Under the pieces are notes generated by a model that saw only the letters and a program-made list of their open reading frames with translations, had not been told where the DNA came from and did not search any database. A stretch of DNA of 64,000 nt from Nonomuraea roseoviolacea subsp. carminata (lineage in GTDB: Bacteria > Actinomycetota > Actinomycetes > Streptosporangiales > Streptosporangiaceae), in contig NZ_JAMZEC010000001.1 in assembly GCF_024172185.1 (NCBI RefSeq), positions 7,601,001 through 7,665,000 of the forward strand, given 5' to 3'. The position numbers and the translations under genes are program-made. Numbering within the stretch: position 1 is the stretch's first letter; the number at the start of each line of letters is the position of its first letter. Below, in pieces: positions 15,762 through 23,912 of the stretch.

Positions 15762-17120
15762 ATGGATCGTCGCATCTTCGGGCTGGAGAACGAGTACGGC
15801 GTGACCTGCACGTTCCGGGGACAGCGCAGGCTGTCGCCCGACGAGGTCGCGCGCTACCTGTTCCGGCGAGTCGTGTCCTGGGGCCGATCGAGCAACGTCT
15901 TCCTCCGCAACGGCGCACGCCTGTACCTCGACGTGGGCAGCCATCCTGAGTACGCAACACCCGAGTGTGACAACGTCATCGAACTCGTCACCCACGACAA
16001 GGCCGGCGAGCGCATCCTCGAGGGCCTTCTCGTCGACGCCGAGAAGCGGCTGCGCGAGGAGGGCATCGCCGGCGACATCTACCTGTTCAAGAACAACACC
16101 GACTCGGCCGGCAACTCCTACGGTTGCCACGAGAACTACCTGGTGGGCAGGCACGGCGAGTTCGGGCGGCTGGCCGACGTGCTCATCCCGTTCCTCGTGA
16201 CCCGGCAGATCATCTGCGGGGCCGGCAAGGTGCTGCAGACGCCGCGCGGCGCCGTCTACTGCGTCTCGCAGCGGGCCGAGCACATCTGGGAGGGCGTCTC
16301 GAGCGCCACCACCCGCAGCAGGCCGATCATCAACACGCGCGACGAGCCGCACGCCGACGCCGAGCGGTTCCGGCGCCTGCACGTGATCGTCGGCGACTCG
16401 AACATGAGCGAGACGACCATGCTGCTCAAGGTCGGCGCCACCGACCTGGTGCTGCGCATGATCGAGGCCGGCACCGTGATGCGCGACCTGTCGCTGGAGA
16501 ACCCGATCCGGGCCATCCGCGAGGTCTCGCACGACATGACCGGCCGGCGCAGGGTCCGCCTGGCCAACGGCCGTGAGGCGTCGAGCCTGGAGATCCAGCA
16601 GGAGTACCTGTCGAAGGCCAAGGACTTCGTCGACCGGCGCGGCGGCGACGCGACCGCCCAGCGGGTGCTGGAGCTGTGGGAGCGCACGCTGCGGGCGGTC
16701 GAGACCGGCAACCTCGACCTGGTGGCCCGCGAGATCGACTGGGTGACGAAGTACCAGCTCATCGAGCGCTACCGCAAGAAGTACGACCTGCCGCTGTCCT
16801 CGCCGAGGGTGGCGCAGCTCGACCTGGCCTACCACGACGTGCACCGCAAGCGCGGCCTGTACTACCTGCTGCAGAAGCGCGGCTCGGTGGAGCGGGTGGC
16901 GTCCGACCTCAAGATCTTCGAGGCCAAGTCGGTGCCGCCGCAGACGACCAGGGCGCGGCTGCGCGGCGAGTTCATCCGCAAGGCGCAGGAGAAGCGGCGC
17001 GACTTCACCGTCGACTGGGTGCACCTCAAGCTGAACGACCAGGCGCAGCGCACGGTGCTGTGCAAGGACCCGTTCCGCAGCGTGGACGAGCGCGTGGACA
17101 AGCTGATCGCGGGGATGTAG
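15762..17120 (+). CDS. pafA: Pup-protein ligase PafA, 452 aa
   Basis: Ligates deamidated Pup to substrate lysines with ATP. Glutamine-synthetase-like fold: GLENEYGV near residue 7 with the metal-binding Glu, RYLFRRVVSWGRSSNVFLRNGARLYLDVGSHPEYATPECD with the catalytic Asp57 (same number as in M. tuberculosis), FKNNTDSAGNSYGCHENYL, INTRDEPHADAERFRRLHVIVGDSNMSE, and a C-terminal domain. It lacks the loop that marks Dop. ATG 15762 is the conserved MDRRIFGLENEYG start; a GTG one codon earlier is possible. Confidence 0.97.
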   Translation: MDRRIFGLENEYGVTCTFRGQRRLSPDEVARYLFRRVVSWGRSSNVFLRNGARLYLDVGSHPEYATPECDNVIELVTHDKAGERILEGLLVDAEKRLREEGIAGDIYLFKNNTDSAGNSYGCHENYLVGRHGEFGRLADVLIPFLVTRQIICGAGKVLQTPRGAVYCVSQRAEHIWEGVSSATTRSRPIINTRDEPHADAERFRRLHVIVGDSNMSETTMLLKVGATDLVLRMIEAGTVMRDLSLENPIRAIREVSHDMTGRRRVRLANGREASSLEIQQEYLSKAKDFVDRRGGDATAQRVLELWERTLRAVETGNLDLVAREIDWVTKYQLIERYRKKYDLPLSSPRVAQLDLAYHDVHRKRGLYYLLQKRGSVERVASDLKIFEAKSVPPQTTRARLRGEFIRKAQEKRRDFTVDWVHLKLNDQAQRTVLCKDPFRSVDERVDKLIAGM

Positions 17121-17205
17121 CCCTCGCTTTACCCGCCGGTTTACCCCGGCCCTACCCGGGGGTCGGATAGGGTGACGCGAACCTGCAGTCCACCGAGGGA
17201 AGTCC

Positions 17206-18144
17206 ATGCGCCGCGCCCTGGCCGTCCTGGCCGCCGTGCCACTGATCTTCTTCGCCGCCGCGTGCGGCTCCGACACCGCCGCCACCTCCGGCTCCCCAGG
17301 GGCCGGAGGCGGGGCGACGGGTGTGAAGGTCACCGGAAACCTGGGCGCCAAGCCCACCGTGACGATCTCGGGGGCGCCCGCCACCAAGTCGTCGTACCAG
17401 GTGATCGCGCCGGGCACCGGCCCGGCGGTCAAGAGCGGCGGCCAGGTGATCGTCAACCTCACCGTCTACAACTGGGACGGCAAGCAGAACGCCTTCCAGG
17501 GCTCCTCCTACGACACCAAGCAGCCGGAGACCATCCCGGTCAACGAGCAGCTCCCGCAGGTCCTGCGCGACGGCTTCACCAAGGTCAAGCACGGCGGCCG
17601 GCTGCTGGCCGTGATGGCCTCCGACTCCACCCAGCAGCAGGCCCAGGCGACACAGGCCGCGCAGCCGACCAAGGTGTTCGTCATCGACGTCGTCGGCGCC
17701 CCGCCCGAGCCGCTCAAGGCCGCCACGGGCAAGGAGACCGGCGACAGCATCAAGGGCGTCAAGGTGGTCAGCCCCGGCGGCGACAAGGCGCCGACGCTGA
17801 CCACGAAGACGGGCGAGAAGGCGCCGAAGGAGCTGGTCGTCAAGACCCTGATCCAGGGCACCGGCCAGAAGGTGCAGGCGGCCAACACGCTGACCGTCCA
17901 CTACACCGGCAAGATCTGGGGCACCGACAAGGAGTTCGACTCGAGCTGGAGCAAGGGCCAGCCGGCGTCGTTCCCGCTGTCGGGCGTGATCCAGGGTTGG
18001 CAGAAGGGGCTCGTGGGCGTGCCGGTCGGCAGCCGCGTGGTGATGAGCATCCCGCCGGACCTCGGCTACGGCGCGCAGGCGCAGCAGAACATCCCGGCCA
18101 ACAGCACCCTCGTGTTCGTGGTGGACGTCCTGTCCGCCTACTGA
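17206..18144 (+). CDS. FKBP-type peptidyl-prolyl isomerase lipoprotein, 312 aa
   Basis: Exported, lipid-anchored folding catalyst. Lipobox Ala-Ala-Ala-Cys at residues 17-20 after a hydrophobic leader. Two FKBP folds: a divergent one at about 60-170 and a canonical one at about 205-312 (LTVHYTGKIWGTDKEFDSS, then FPLSGVIQGWQKGLVGVPVG, IPPDLGYG, and IPANSTLVFVVDVL). The canonical domain keeps the aromatic pocket residues; the first looks degenerate and may be structural. ATG 17206 has GAGGGA at 7 bases. This gene commonly follows pafA in actinobacteria. Confidence 0.93.
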   Translation: MRRALAVLAAVPLIFFAAACGSDTAATSGSPGAGGGATGVKVTGNLGAKPTVTISGAPATKSSYQVIAPGTGPAVKSGGQVIVNLTVYNWDGKQNAFQGSSYDTKQPETIPVNEQLPQVLRDGFTKVKHGGRLLAVMASDSTQQQAQATQAAQPTKVFVIDVVGAPPEPLKAATGKETGDSIKGVKVVSPGGDKAPTLTTKTGEKAPKELVVKTLIQGTGQKVQAANTLTVHYTGKIWGTDKEFDSSWSKGQPASFPLSGVIQGWQKGLVGVPVGSRVVMSIPPDLGYGAQAQQNIPANSTLVFVVDVLSAY

Positions 18145-18212
18145 GGTCCCGTTCGCCGCGACGCCCTTCCCGTGCCGGTCCCGCCGGCGCCCGGGGAGGG
18201 CGTCGGCGCGCC

Positions 18213-18218
18213 TAGACT
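18213..18218 (+). promoter_or_regulatory. -10 element of the HTH regulator, leaderless
   Basis: TAGACT ends 6 bases before the GTG at 18225; no Shine-Dalgarno is present. Confidence 0.55.
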
Positions 18219-18224
18219 CCGGCT

Positions 18225-18914
18225 GTGCGCGAAGACCATCTGGAGGCCCTGTCCCTGCTGCACGATCCCGTGCGGCGCAGCCTGTACGAGACCGTGGCGG
18301 GCAGCGGCGGCGACGTGGGCCGGGCCGAGGCGGCCGAGGCCACCGGGGTGTCCAGGACCCTCGCCGGCCACCACCTCGACAAGCTGGTGGAGGCCGGGCT
18401 GCTGGAGAGCGGCTTCCGGCAGCCGGAGCGGCGCGGGCCGGGCAGCGGCCGGCCCGCGAAGGTGTACCGGCGCGCCTCGGGCGAGCGGTCGGTGAGCCTG
18501 CCGCCGCGCGACTACGCCGTGCTGGCCTCGGTGCTGGCGGGCGTGGTGGACGCGCTGGGCGCCGAGGAGAAGGCGGAGCAGGTGGCCAGGGCGGCGGGCG
18601 CCCGCCTGGCCCGGGACCACCGGGGCGAGCCGGTGGAGGCCGTGCTGGCCGGACGCGGCTACGAGCCGTACACCGACCGCGCCGGTGAGGACGCCCCAGC
18701 CGGGGGCGAGGGGCGTCTGCGGCTGCGCAACTGCCCCTTCCACGCCCTGTCGCAGGAGCATCCGCTGCTGGTGTGCTCGATGAATCTCGCGCTGTGCCAG
18801 GGCCTGCTGGAGGGCCTCGGCGACCGGCCGGAACGCGCGGCGCTGGACCCGAGGCCGGGGGAGTGCTGCGTGTCCCTCGCCCTGCCATCGGATACTAAAA
18901 CAAATGAAGATTGA
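18225..18914 (+). CDS. HTH regulator with C-terminal Cys cluster (SufR-like), 229 aa
   Basis: Winged-helix N-terminus (LSLLHDPVRRSLYETV, then EAAEATGVSRTLAGHHLDKLVEAGLLES), a GSGRPAKVYRR wing, and a C-terminal sensory domain with Cys in RNCPFHALSQEHPLLVC, NLALCQG and GECCVSL. This spacing resembles the iron-sulfur-binding half of SufR and its relatives, so cluster or metal sensing is likely. GTG 18225 is leaderless. The DUF3291 gene follows 32 bases later in the same direction and is probably its target or operon partner. Confidence 0.85.
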   Translation: MREDHLEALSLLHDPVRRSLYETVAGSGGDVGRAEAAEATGVSRTLAGHHLDKLVEAGLLESGFRQPERRGPGSGRPAKVYRRASGERSVSLPPRDYAVLASVLAGVVDALGAEEKAEQVARAAGARLARDHRGEPVEAVLAGRGYEPYTDRAGEDAPAGGEGRLRLRNCPFHALSQEHPLLVCSMNLALCQGLLEGLGDRPERAALDPRPGECCVSLALPSDTKTNED

Positions 18915-18946
18915 CATAGAAGCGAAGGGCATGGTGTGCTGACGCC

Positions 18947-19426
18947 ATGCACCTCGCCCAGCTCAACATCGCCCACCTGCGCGCCCCCATCGACGGCCCC
19001 GAGCTCGCCACGTTCGTGGAGCTCCTGGAGCCCATCAACGCCCTCGCCGACGCCGCGCCCGGCTTCGTGTGGCGGCTCCAGGAGAGCGAGGACGACCCCA
19101 CCGCCACGGTCGTCCACGACTACGGCGACCACCTGCTCGTCAACTTCTCGGTGTGGGAGTCGATCGACGCCGTCTGGACGTTCGTCTACCGCAGCGCCCA
19201 CCTGGGCGTGCTGCGCCGGCGCAGGGAGTGGTTCCTGCGCATCGCCGAGCCGTACACGGTGATGTGGTGGGTGCCCGAGGGGCACATCCCGACCCTGGCC
19301 GAGGCCATGCGGCGGCTGGAACGCCTCAGGGCCCACGGCCCGGGCCCCGAGGCGTTCACCTTCCAGGAGCCCTACGACAGCAGCGAGGCGGCGAACCTGC
19401 CCGCCGCCGCAGAGGCCAGGAAGTAG
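18947..19426 (+). CDS. DUF3291 family protein, 159 aa
   Basis: Small cytoplasmic protein that I match to DUF3291, a dimeric alpha/beta-barrel-like family related to monooxygenase folds: MHLAQLNIAHLRAP, FVELLEPINALADAAPGFVWRLQ, LLVNFSVWESIDAVWTFVYRSAH, then WFLRIAEPYTVMWWVPEGHIPTLAEAMRRLERL. The Trp/His-rich face may hold a ligand. No function is established. Its last 55 bases overlap the end of the opposite-strand DUF3866 gene, an unusually long convergent overlap. Confidence 0.85.
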   Translation: MHLAQLNIAHLRAPIDGPELATFVELLEPINALADAAPGFVWRLQESEDDPTATVVHDYGDHLLVNFSVWESIDAVWTFVYRSAHLGVLRRRREWFLRIAEPYTVMWWVPEGHIPTLAEAMRRLERLRAHGPGPEAFTFQEPYDSSEAANLPAAAEARK

Positions 19427-20454
19427 GCCAGGTCCTCCTCCAGCCCCCGTCCCATCGTCGAGAGCCGCACCGGCGAGGCGCGCAGCGCCTCGTGCAGGCC
19501 GTCCACCGGCACGGGGACCAGCTCGTGCCGGACGGCCAGCAGCTCGGCCTGGTCGCGCACCCGCTCGCCGAACTCCCCGGGCAGCATCGGCACCGGCACG
19601 TGGGCCCGCGCCAGCGCCACCCGGCCGTAGGCCGTCAGCGAGTGGTGCGACACGCCGAGGTGCCGCTCCCGCCGGTCGCCCTCGCTGACCCGCAGCGCCG
19701 CCACCGGCCGGCCGAGCAGCACGGCGGCGGCGTTGACCGCCTCGCCCGCCGACACGCCGGAGAAGCCCCAGCGGGTGCCCGTGCCGAGGTTGCCCGGCCC
19801 CTGGGCGACGATCGCGACGTCCGCCTCCAGCACGTGCCGGGCGGCCAGCAGCCCCGTGTGCGTGGTCACCGCCTCCACGTCGCCGCCGAACGCCTGCCCG
19901 ACCGTCACCACCCCGGCCAGCCAGCCGATCTCGCGCAGCGTCGCGCACGCCATCGAGAACCACGCCGGCAGCGCCCCGCCGTCCTGCATCACGTACGCCA
20001 CGCGCACGCCGCCGCCCGCGCCGCCCGGCACCGCCTCGTACAGGCCGCACAGGATCGGCGGCAGCGCCGAGTGCAGGTCGGCCACCACCACGGGCATCCC
20101 GTCGACCGAGTCGGCCTCGCGCAGGACCTCGTGATGAGGCGAGTCCTGCTCGTCCGCGCCGAGCACCGTCGCCTGCATCGGGGTGTAGCGCGCCTTCACC
20201 AGGTGCCCCGGCCCTTGCGGATCTTCCGGTAAACGGTTCGGGAGGGCCACCACCATGGCGTAACCTCCCGTACCGAGACCCATCGCGAGTGCCGTCGTGT
20301 TGAGCAGCACCTCGTCGCCGGGTTCCGGGCGGCCCACCAGGGCCGGATAGGCCAGCGCCCGGCACCGCCCCTCGGGCACGGCGACGTCCAGCTCCACCGC
20401 CCCGGGCCACTCTCGGCGGATCCGCACGACCTCGCCCTTGCGCCATCTGATCAC
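19372..20454 (-). CDS. DUF3866 family protein, 360 aa
   Basis: Conserved actinobacterial protein of unknown function, usually divergent from pafB as here. N-terminal VIRWRKGEVVRIRREWPGAVELDV, LNTTALAMGLGTGGYAMVVA, then a Rossmann-like region (MPVVVADLHSALPPIL, VAYVMQDGGALPAWFS, ADVAIVAQGPGNLGTGTRWGFSG, VAALRVSEGDRRERHLGVSHHSLTAYGRVA). GTG 20454 is used because it gives the conserved N-terminus and lies 6 bases from TACCCT on the same strand. It could bind a nucleotide or sugar, but I cannot say which. Confidence 0.85.
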   Translation of the reverse strand: MIRWRKGEVVRIRREWPGAVELDVAVPEGRCRALAYPALVGRPEPGDEVLLNTTALAMGLGTGGYAMVVALPNRLPEDPQGPGHLVKARYTPMQATVLGADEQDSPHHEVLREADSVDGMPVVVADLHSALPPILCGLYEAVPGGAGGGVRVAYVMQDGGALPAWFSMACATLREIGWLAGVVTVGQAFGGDVEAVTTHTGLLAARHVLEADVAIVAQGPGNLGTGTRWGFSGVSAGEAVNAAAVLLGRPVAALRVSEGDRRERHLGVSHHSLTAYGRVALARAHVPVPMLPGEFGERVRDQAELLAVRHELVPVPVDGLHEALRASPVRLSTMGRGLEEDLAYFLASAAAGRFAASLLS

Positions 20455-20460
20455 GGGGGC

Positions 20461-20466
20461 AGGGTA
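20461..20466 (-). promoter_or_regulatory. -10 element of the DUF3866 gene, leaderless
   Basis: On the minus strand TACCCT ends 6 bases before GTG 20454. The divergent pafB start is only 38 bases away, so the two promoters overlap. Confidence 0.45.
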
Positions 20467-20492
20467 GCGTCGATGAAGGAGGAGTGAGGCAG

Positions 20493-21467
20493 ATGTCACG
20501 CCGTAAGACCGAGCGGTTGCTGAATCTGGTGATCTGCCTGCTCGCCACCAGCAGGCCGCTGTCGGCCGAGCAGATCCGGCACGCGGTGCCGGGCTACGAC
20601 CGCGACGGCGACGAGGCGTTCCAGCGGATGTTCGAGCGCGACAAGAACGAGCTGCGCGAGATCGGCATCCCCATCGACGTGGTGCGCGACCCCTGGGAGG
20701 ACGAGCCGGGCTACCGCATCCGCCGCGAGTCCTACGAGCTGCCCGAGATCACCCTGGAGCCCGACGAGGCGGCCGTGCTGGGCCTGGCCGCCCAGGTGTG
20801 GCAGCGCGCGAGCCTGGCCGAGGCCGCCTCGGGCGCCCTGCTGAAGCTGCGCGCGGGCGGCGTGGCCACCGACGAGACCGTCGGCGGCCTCGGCCCGGCC
20901 GGCGGAGCGCTGGAGCTGCGCGTCGACACCCGTGACCCGGCCTTCCCGCCGCTGTGGGAGGCCGTGCGCGACCGGCGCGTGGTCCGCTTCGACTACCGCA
21001 GCTCCGGCAGCGAGAACGTGCGCACCCGCACCGTCGAGCCGTGGGGCGTGGTCAGCCGCCGGGGCCGCTGGTACCTCGCCGGCTTCGACCGCGACCGCGA
21101 GGCGCCGCGCGCCTTCCGGCTCAGCCGCATCACCGGCCAGGTCGCCACCCTGGGCCGCCCGGGCGCCGTCGAGGTGCCCGACGGGGTGGACCTGCGCGCC
21201 ATGGTCGGCTTCCCGGAGGAGCCCGTGCAGGAGCGCGTGGCCGTGGTCCGCGTCCGCCGGGGCACCTGCCAGGGCCTGCGCCAGCTCGCCCGCGCCGTGC
21301 GCCCCGCCGCCGGCGAGCCGGGGGAGTGGGACGAGGCGGAGCTGCCGTTCTCCGACCCCGAACGGCTGGCCGGATGGATGGCCAGCCTGGGCTGCGACGT
21401 GGAGGTCGTCGAGCCGCCCGACGCCCGCGAGGCCGTCATCCGCCGACTGAAGGGAGCCCTGGCATGA
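20493..21467 (+). CDS. pafB: WYL-domain regulator PafB, 324 aa
   Basis: Half of the PafBC activator of the DNA-damage response in mycobacteria. N-terminal winged helix (TERLLNLVICLLATSRPLSAEQIR, FERDKNELREIGIPIDVV), a three-helix middle, then the WYL domain (VVRFDYRSSGSENVRTRTVEPWGVVSRRGRWYLAGFDRDREAPRAFRLSRI) and the WCX extension. ATG 20493 is chosen because AAGGAGG (20477-20483) lies at the right distance, whereas GTG 20484 is too close to it. pafC follows through a short linking frame. Despite the name, its main role is transcriptional. Confidence 0.95.
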   Translation: MSRRKTERLLNLVICLLATSRPLSAEQIRHAVPGYDRDGDEAFQRMFERDKNELREIGIPIDVVRDPWEDEPGYRIRRESYELPEITLEPDEAAVLGLAAQVWQRASLAEAASGALLKLRAGGVATDETVGGLGPAGGALELRVDTRDPAFPPLWEAVRDRRVVRFDYRSSGSENVRTRTVEPWGVVSRRGRWYLAGFDRDREAPRAFRLSRITGQVATLGRPGAVEVPDGVDLRAMVGFPEEPVQERVAVVRVRRGTCQGLRQLARAVRPAAGEPGEWDEAELPFSDPERLAGWMASLGCDVEVVEPPDAREAVIRRLKGALA

Positions 21468-21499
21468 CCGGAACCGCGTCCCCCGAGGGGGCGGCGTGA
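21464..21499 (+). CDS. 11-codon linking ORF between pafB and pafC
   Basis: ATG 21464 overlaps the pafB stop as ATGA, and its own stop TGA (21497-21499) overlaps the pafC start as GTGA. The encoded peptide is MTGTASPEGAA. It exactly fills the gap, so ribosomes leaving pafB could restart here and again at pafC. There is a GA-rich CCCGAGGGGG inside it that may serve pafC directly. Whether it is translated is unknown; chance is a real alternative. Confidence 0.4.
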   Translation: MTGTASPEGAA

Positions 21500-22461
21500 G
21501 CGGCTCCGCCGACCGGCTGCCGAGGCTGCTGGCCCTCGTGCCGTACCTGATGTCCCACCCCGGCGCCCAGGTGGGCGAGGTGGCCGAGGTGTTCGGGCTG
21601 AGCGAGAAGCAGCTCATCGACGACCTGCAGCTCGTCTGGATGTGCGGCCTGCCCGGCCACACGCCGGGCGACCTCATCGACGTCTCCTGGGACGGCGGCG
21701 AGATCCTCATCGACAACGCCGACACCATCGCCCGGCCGCTGCGGCTCGGCATCGACGAGGCCAGCGCCCTGCTGGTCGCGCTGCGCATGCTGGCCGCGAT
21801 GCCCGAGCTGGCCGAGGTGCCCGGCGACGCGCTGCCGCGCGTGGTGGCCAAGCTGGAACGGGCCGCGGGCGAGGGCGCCGCGTCCGTCAGCAGCCAGGTC
21901 GCCGTGGACGTCGACGCCGCCCCCGACGCGCTGCCGCGCGTGCGCGAGGCGCTGACCGGGCGGCGCCGCCTGTCGCTGCGCTACTACGTGCCCGGCCGCG
22001 ACGAGGTGACCCCGCGCGAGGTCGACCCCATGCGGCTGGTGGTGGCCGACGGCCGCACCTACCTGGAGGGCTGGTGCTACCGGGCCGAGGCGATGCGGCT
22101 GTTCCGGCTGGACCGGGTCCTCGGCGCCGAGGTGCTCGACGTGCCCGCCGACCCGCCGGCCGGGGCCGAGCCGATCGACGTCGCCCAGGGCGTCTTCCGG
22201 CCCTCGCCCACCGACGAGCTGGTCGAGCTGGAGGTCACGGCCGCCGGGCGGTGGGTGGCCGAGTACTACCCGTGCGAGCGGGCCGAGGAGCTCGGCGAGG
22301 GCCGGCTGCGGATCACGCTGCGGGCCCGCGACGAGGACTGGGTGCTCAAGCTGGCGCTGCGGCTGGGCGACACCGGCCGCGTCGTCTCGCCGCCGGCGAT
22401 GGCCGAACGGGTGCGGGAGGAGGCCGAACGCGCCCTGGCCCGCTACGCTCACCGGTCATGA
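21496..22461 (+). CDS. pafC: WYL-domain regulator PafC, 321 aa
   Basis: Partner of PafB; the two act as a heterodimer or, in some species, a fusion. N-terminal winged helix (LPRLLALVPYLMSHPGAQVGEVAEVFGLSEKQLIDDLQLVWMCGL), then the WYL core (RRLSLRYYVPGRDEVTPREVDPMRLVVADGRTYLEGWCYRAEAMRLFRLDRV) and WCX domain. GTG 21496 is the conserved start and is coupled to the preceding short frame. It overlaps the next small gene by 4 bases (ATGA). Confidence 0.94.
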   Translation: MSGSADRLPRLLALVPYLMSHPGAQVGEVAEVFGLSEKQLIDDLQLVWMCGLPGHTPGDLIDVSWDGGEILIDNADTIARPLRLGIDEASALLVALRMLAAMPELAEVPGDALPRVVAKLERAAGEGAASVSSQVAVDVDAAPDALPRVREALTGRRRLSLRYYVPGRDEVTPREVDPMRLVVADGRTYLEGWCYRAEAMRLFRLDRVLGAEVLDVPADPPAGAEPIDVAQGVFRPSPTDELVELEVTAAGRWVAEYYPCERAEELGEGRLRITLRARDEDWVLKLALRLGDTGRVVSPPAMAERVREEAERALARYAHRS

Positions 22462-22613
22462 CGTGGATCATCGTGGCCGCCGGGCTCGTCGTGGCCGGTC
22501 TGGTCGTGCTCCTGGTCGCGGGAACCCGGGTCGCGAGAGCGGCGCGGACGTTGAACAGGGAGATCGCCCAAGTTCATGCGCTGTTCAACGTCAAATCGGA
22601 CGCCAGGGGATGA
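22458..22613 (+). CDS. Small single-pass membrane protein, 51 aa
   Basis: Starts at ATG 22458, overlapping the pafC stop as ATGA, so translation is coupled. Residues 3-23 form a membrane helix (WIIVAAGLVVAGLVVLLVAG), followed by a basic amphipathic stretch (TRVARAARTLNREIAQVHALF). Function unknown; position between pafC and tatA. Confidence 0.7.
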   Translation: MTWIIVAAGLVVAGLVVLLVAGTRVARAARTLNREIAQVHALFNVKSDARG

Positions 22614-22632
22614 GGCATCGGCCCCATCGGCG

Positions 22633-22638
22633 TACGAT
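22633..22638 (+). promoter_or_regulatory. Possible -10 element of tatA
   Basis: TACGAT lies 44 bases before the tatA ATG, in the 69-base gap after the small membrane gene. The -35 is weak. Confidence 0.35.
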
Positions 22639-22682
22639 CGGTCCTAAGCACAGCACTTCGCTCTCACCATGAAGGACGTCAC

Positions 22683-22997
22683 ATGAACTTGGGAGCTCCA
22701 GAGATCATCTTGATCTTGGTGGCCTTGGTCCTGCTCTTCGGTGCCAAGAAGCTTCCGGACCTCGCCCGTGGCGTCGGCCGGTCCCTGCGCATCTTCAAGG
22801 CGGAGACCAGCAAGATGAACGATGACGACGACGACAGGCCGACGGTCGTGCAGGCCCAGCCCCAGGCTCAGCCGGCGCCGCAGCAGATCCCGCCGGCCGC
22901 GCCCGCCCCGGCGCTGTCCGCCGAGGAGCAGGCCCGCCAGCTGGAGGAGCAGGCCGCGAGGCTGCGCGCCGCGGCGCAGGCCGACAAGCGTCCCTGA
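22683..22997 (+). CDS. tatA: Twin-arginine translocase subunit TatA, 104 aa
   Basis: Pore-forming component of the Tat system, which exports folded proteins. N-terminal membrane helix (PEIILILVALVLLFGAKKLPDLARGVGRSLRIFKAE) with the conserved Phe-Gly hinge and amphipathic helix, then an acidic patch (NDDDDD) and a Gln/Pro/Ala-rich tail ending in a charged helix. ATG 22683 has GAAGGA upstream. tatC follows after 32 bases. No TatB-type gene is nearby. Confidence 0.95.
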   Translation: MNLGAPEIILILVALVLLFGAKKLPDLARGVGRSLRIFKAETSKMNDDDDDRPTVVQAQPQAQPAPQQIPPAAPAPALSAEEQARQLEEQAARLRAAAQADKRP

Positions 22998-23029
22998 CCC
23001 CCCGTCCCTTCGGCCACCTGGACTGCTAG

Positions 23030-23896
23030 ATGGCGCTGCTGAAACGGTCGGGCCCGAAGCCGGAACGGGACCCAGAAGGCCGGATGCCGCTCATGGAGCA
23101 CCTCCGTGAGCTGCGTAACCGGCTGCTCATCGCGATCGCCGCGGTCGCGGTGGGCGTCGTCGTCGGTTGGTTCCTGTTCGGGCCGGTGTGGGAGCTGCTC
23201 AGGGAGCCCTACTGCTCGACCCTCCAGTCGAAGCAGCTCACCGGCCACTGCAGTCTCACCTACAACGGCATCTTCTCGTCGTTCTTCATCACGCTGAAGG
23301 TCTCCGTGATCGTGGGCCTGGTGGTGGCCTCGCCCGTCTGGCTCTACCAGATCTGGGCGTTCGTCACCCCCGCCCTCTACCGCACCGAGAAGCGGTACAC
23401 GCTGACCTTCCTCGCGCTGGCCATCCCGCTGTTCGCGCTGGGCGCGACCGTGTCCTACCTGATCATGGACACCGCGCTGACGTTCCTGCTGGGCTTCTCC
23501 CTCGCCGACACCGTCGCCACCATCTCGATCGACGACTACCTCGACTACGTCCTGATCATGCTGGTGATCTTCGGGGTGTCGTTCGAGCTGCCGCTGCTGC
23601 TGGCCTTCCTCAACATCATCGGCGTGGTCTCGCACGCCACGGTCGCCAAGCACCGGCGGCTGGTCATCTTCCTGATGTTCGTCTTCGGCGCCGTGATCAC
23701 GCCGGGCGGCGACCCGCTCAGCATGATGGCGCTGGCCACACCGATGATCATCCTGTTCCTGGGCGCCGAGCTGTTCATGTTCCTGCGGGAGAAGCGGCAG
23801 CCGCAGAGCGAGTTCGCCGGCCTGTCCGACGACGAGGCGTCGCCGCTGACCGCCGACGACACCCCGCTGGAAGAGGATTCCGGTTCGGGCCGATAG
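23030..23896 (+). CDS. tatC: Twin-arginine translocase subunit TatC, 288 aa
   Basis: Polytopic receptor for twin-arginine signal peptides, six membrane helices. Seen: PLMEHLRELRNRLL near residue 18 (conserved signal-peptide-binding segment), the periplasmic loop with a Cys pair (PYCSTLQSK, GHCSLTY), FFITLKVSVIVGLVVASPVWLYQIWAFVTPALYRTEKRY, and the last helices (LLLAFLNIIGVVSHATVAKHRRLVIFLMFVFGAVITPGGDPLSMM). An acidic tail follows. ATG 23030 lacks a clear ribosome site but gives the conserved start; coupling to tatA is likely. Confidence 0.95.
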   Translation: MALLKRSGPKPERDPEGRMPLMEHLRELRNRLLIAIAAVAVGVVVGWFLFGPVWELLREPYCSTLQSKQLTGHCSLTYNGIFSSFFITLKVSVIVGLVVASPVWLYQIWAFVTPALYRTEKRYTLTFLALAIPLFALGATVSYLIMDTALTFLLGFSLADTVATISIDDYLDYVLIMLVIFGVSFELPLLLAFLNIIGVVSHATVAKHRRLVIFLMFVFGAVITPGGDPLSMMALATPMIILFLGAELFMFLREKRQPQSEFAGLSDDEASPLTADDTPLEEDSGSGR

Positions 23897-23900
23897 GCGA

Positions 23901-23906
23901 TAGGTT
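23901..23906 (+). promoter_or_regulatory. -10 element of the lipid kinase gene, leaderless
   Basis: TAGGTT ends 6 bases before GTG 23913. It begins 5 bases after the tatC stop. Confidence 0.5.
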
Positions 23907-23912
23907 CCGGGC

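Noticed and set aside
18911..18939. TTGACA promoter for the DUF3291 gene
   Set aside because: The -35 is perfect but no acceptable -10 lies at 16-18 bases, so it may be chance.
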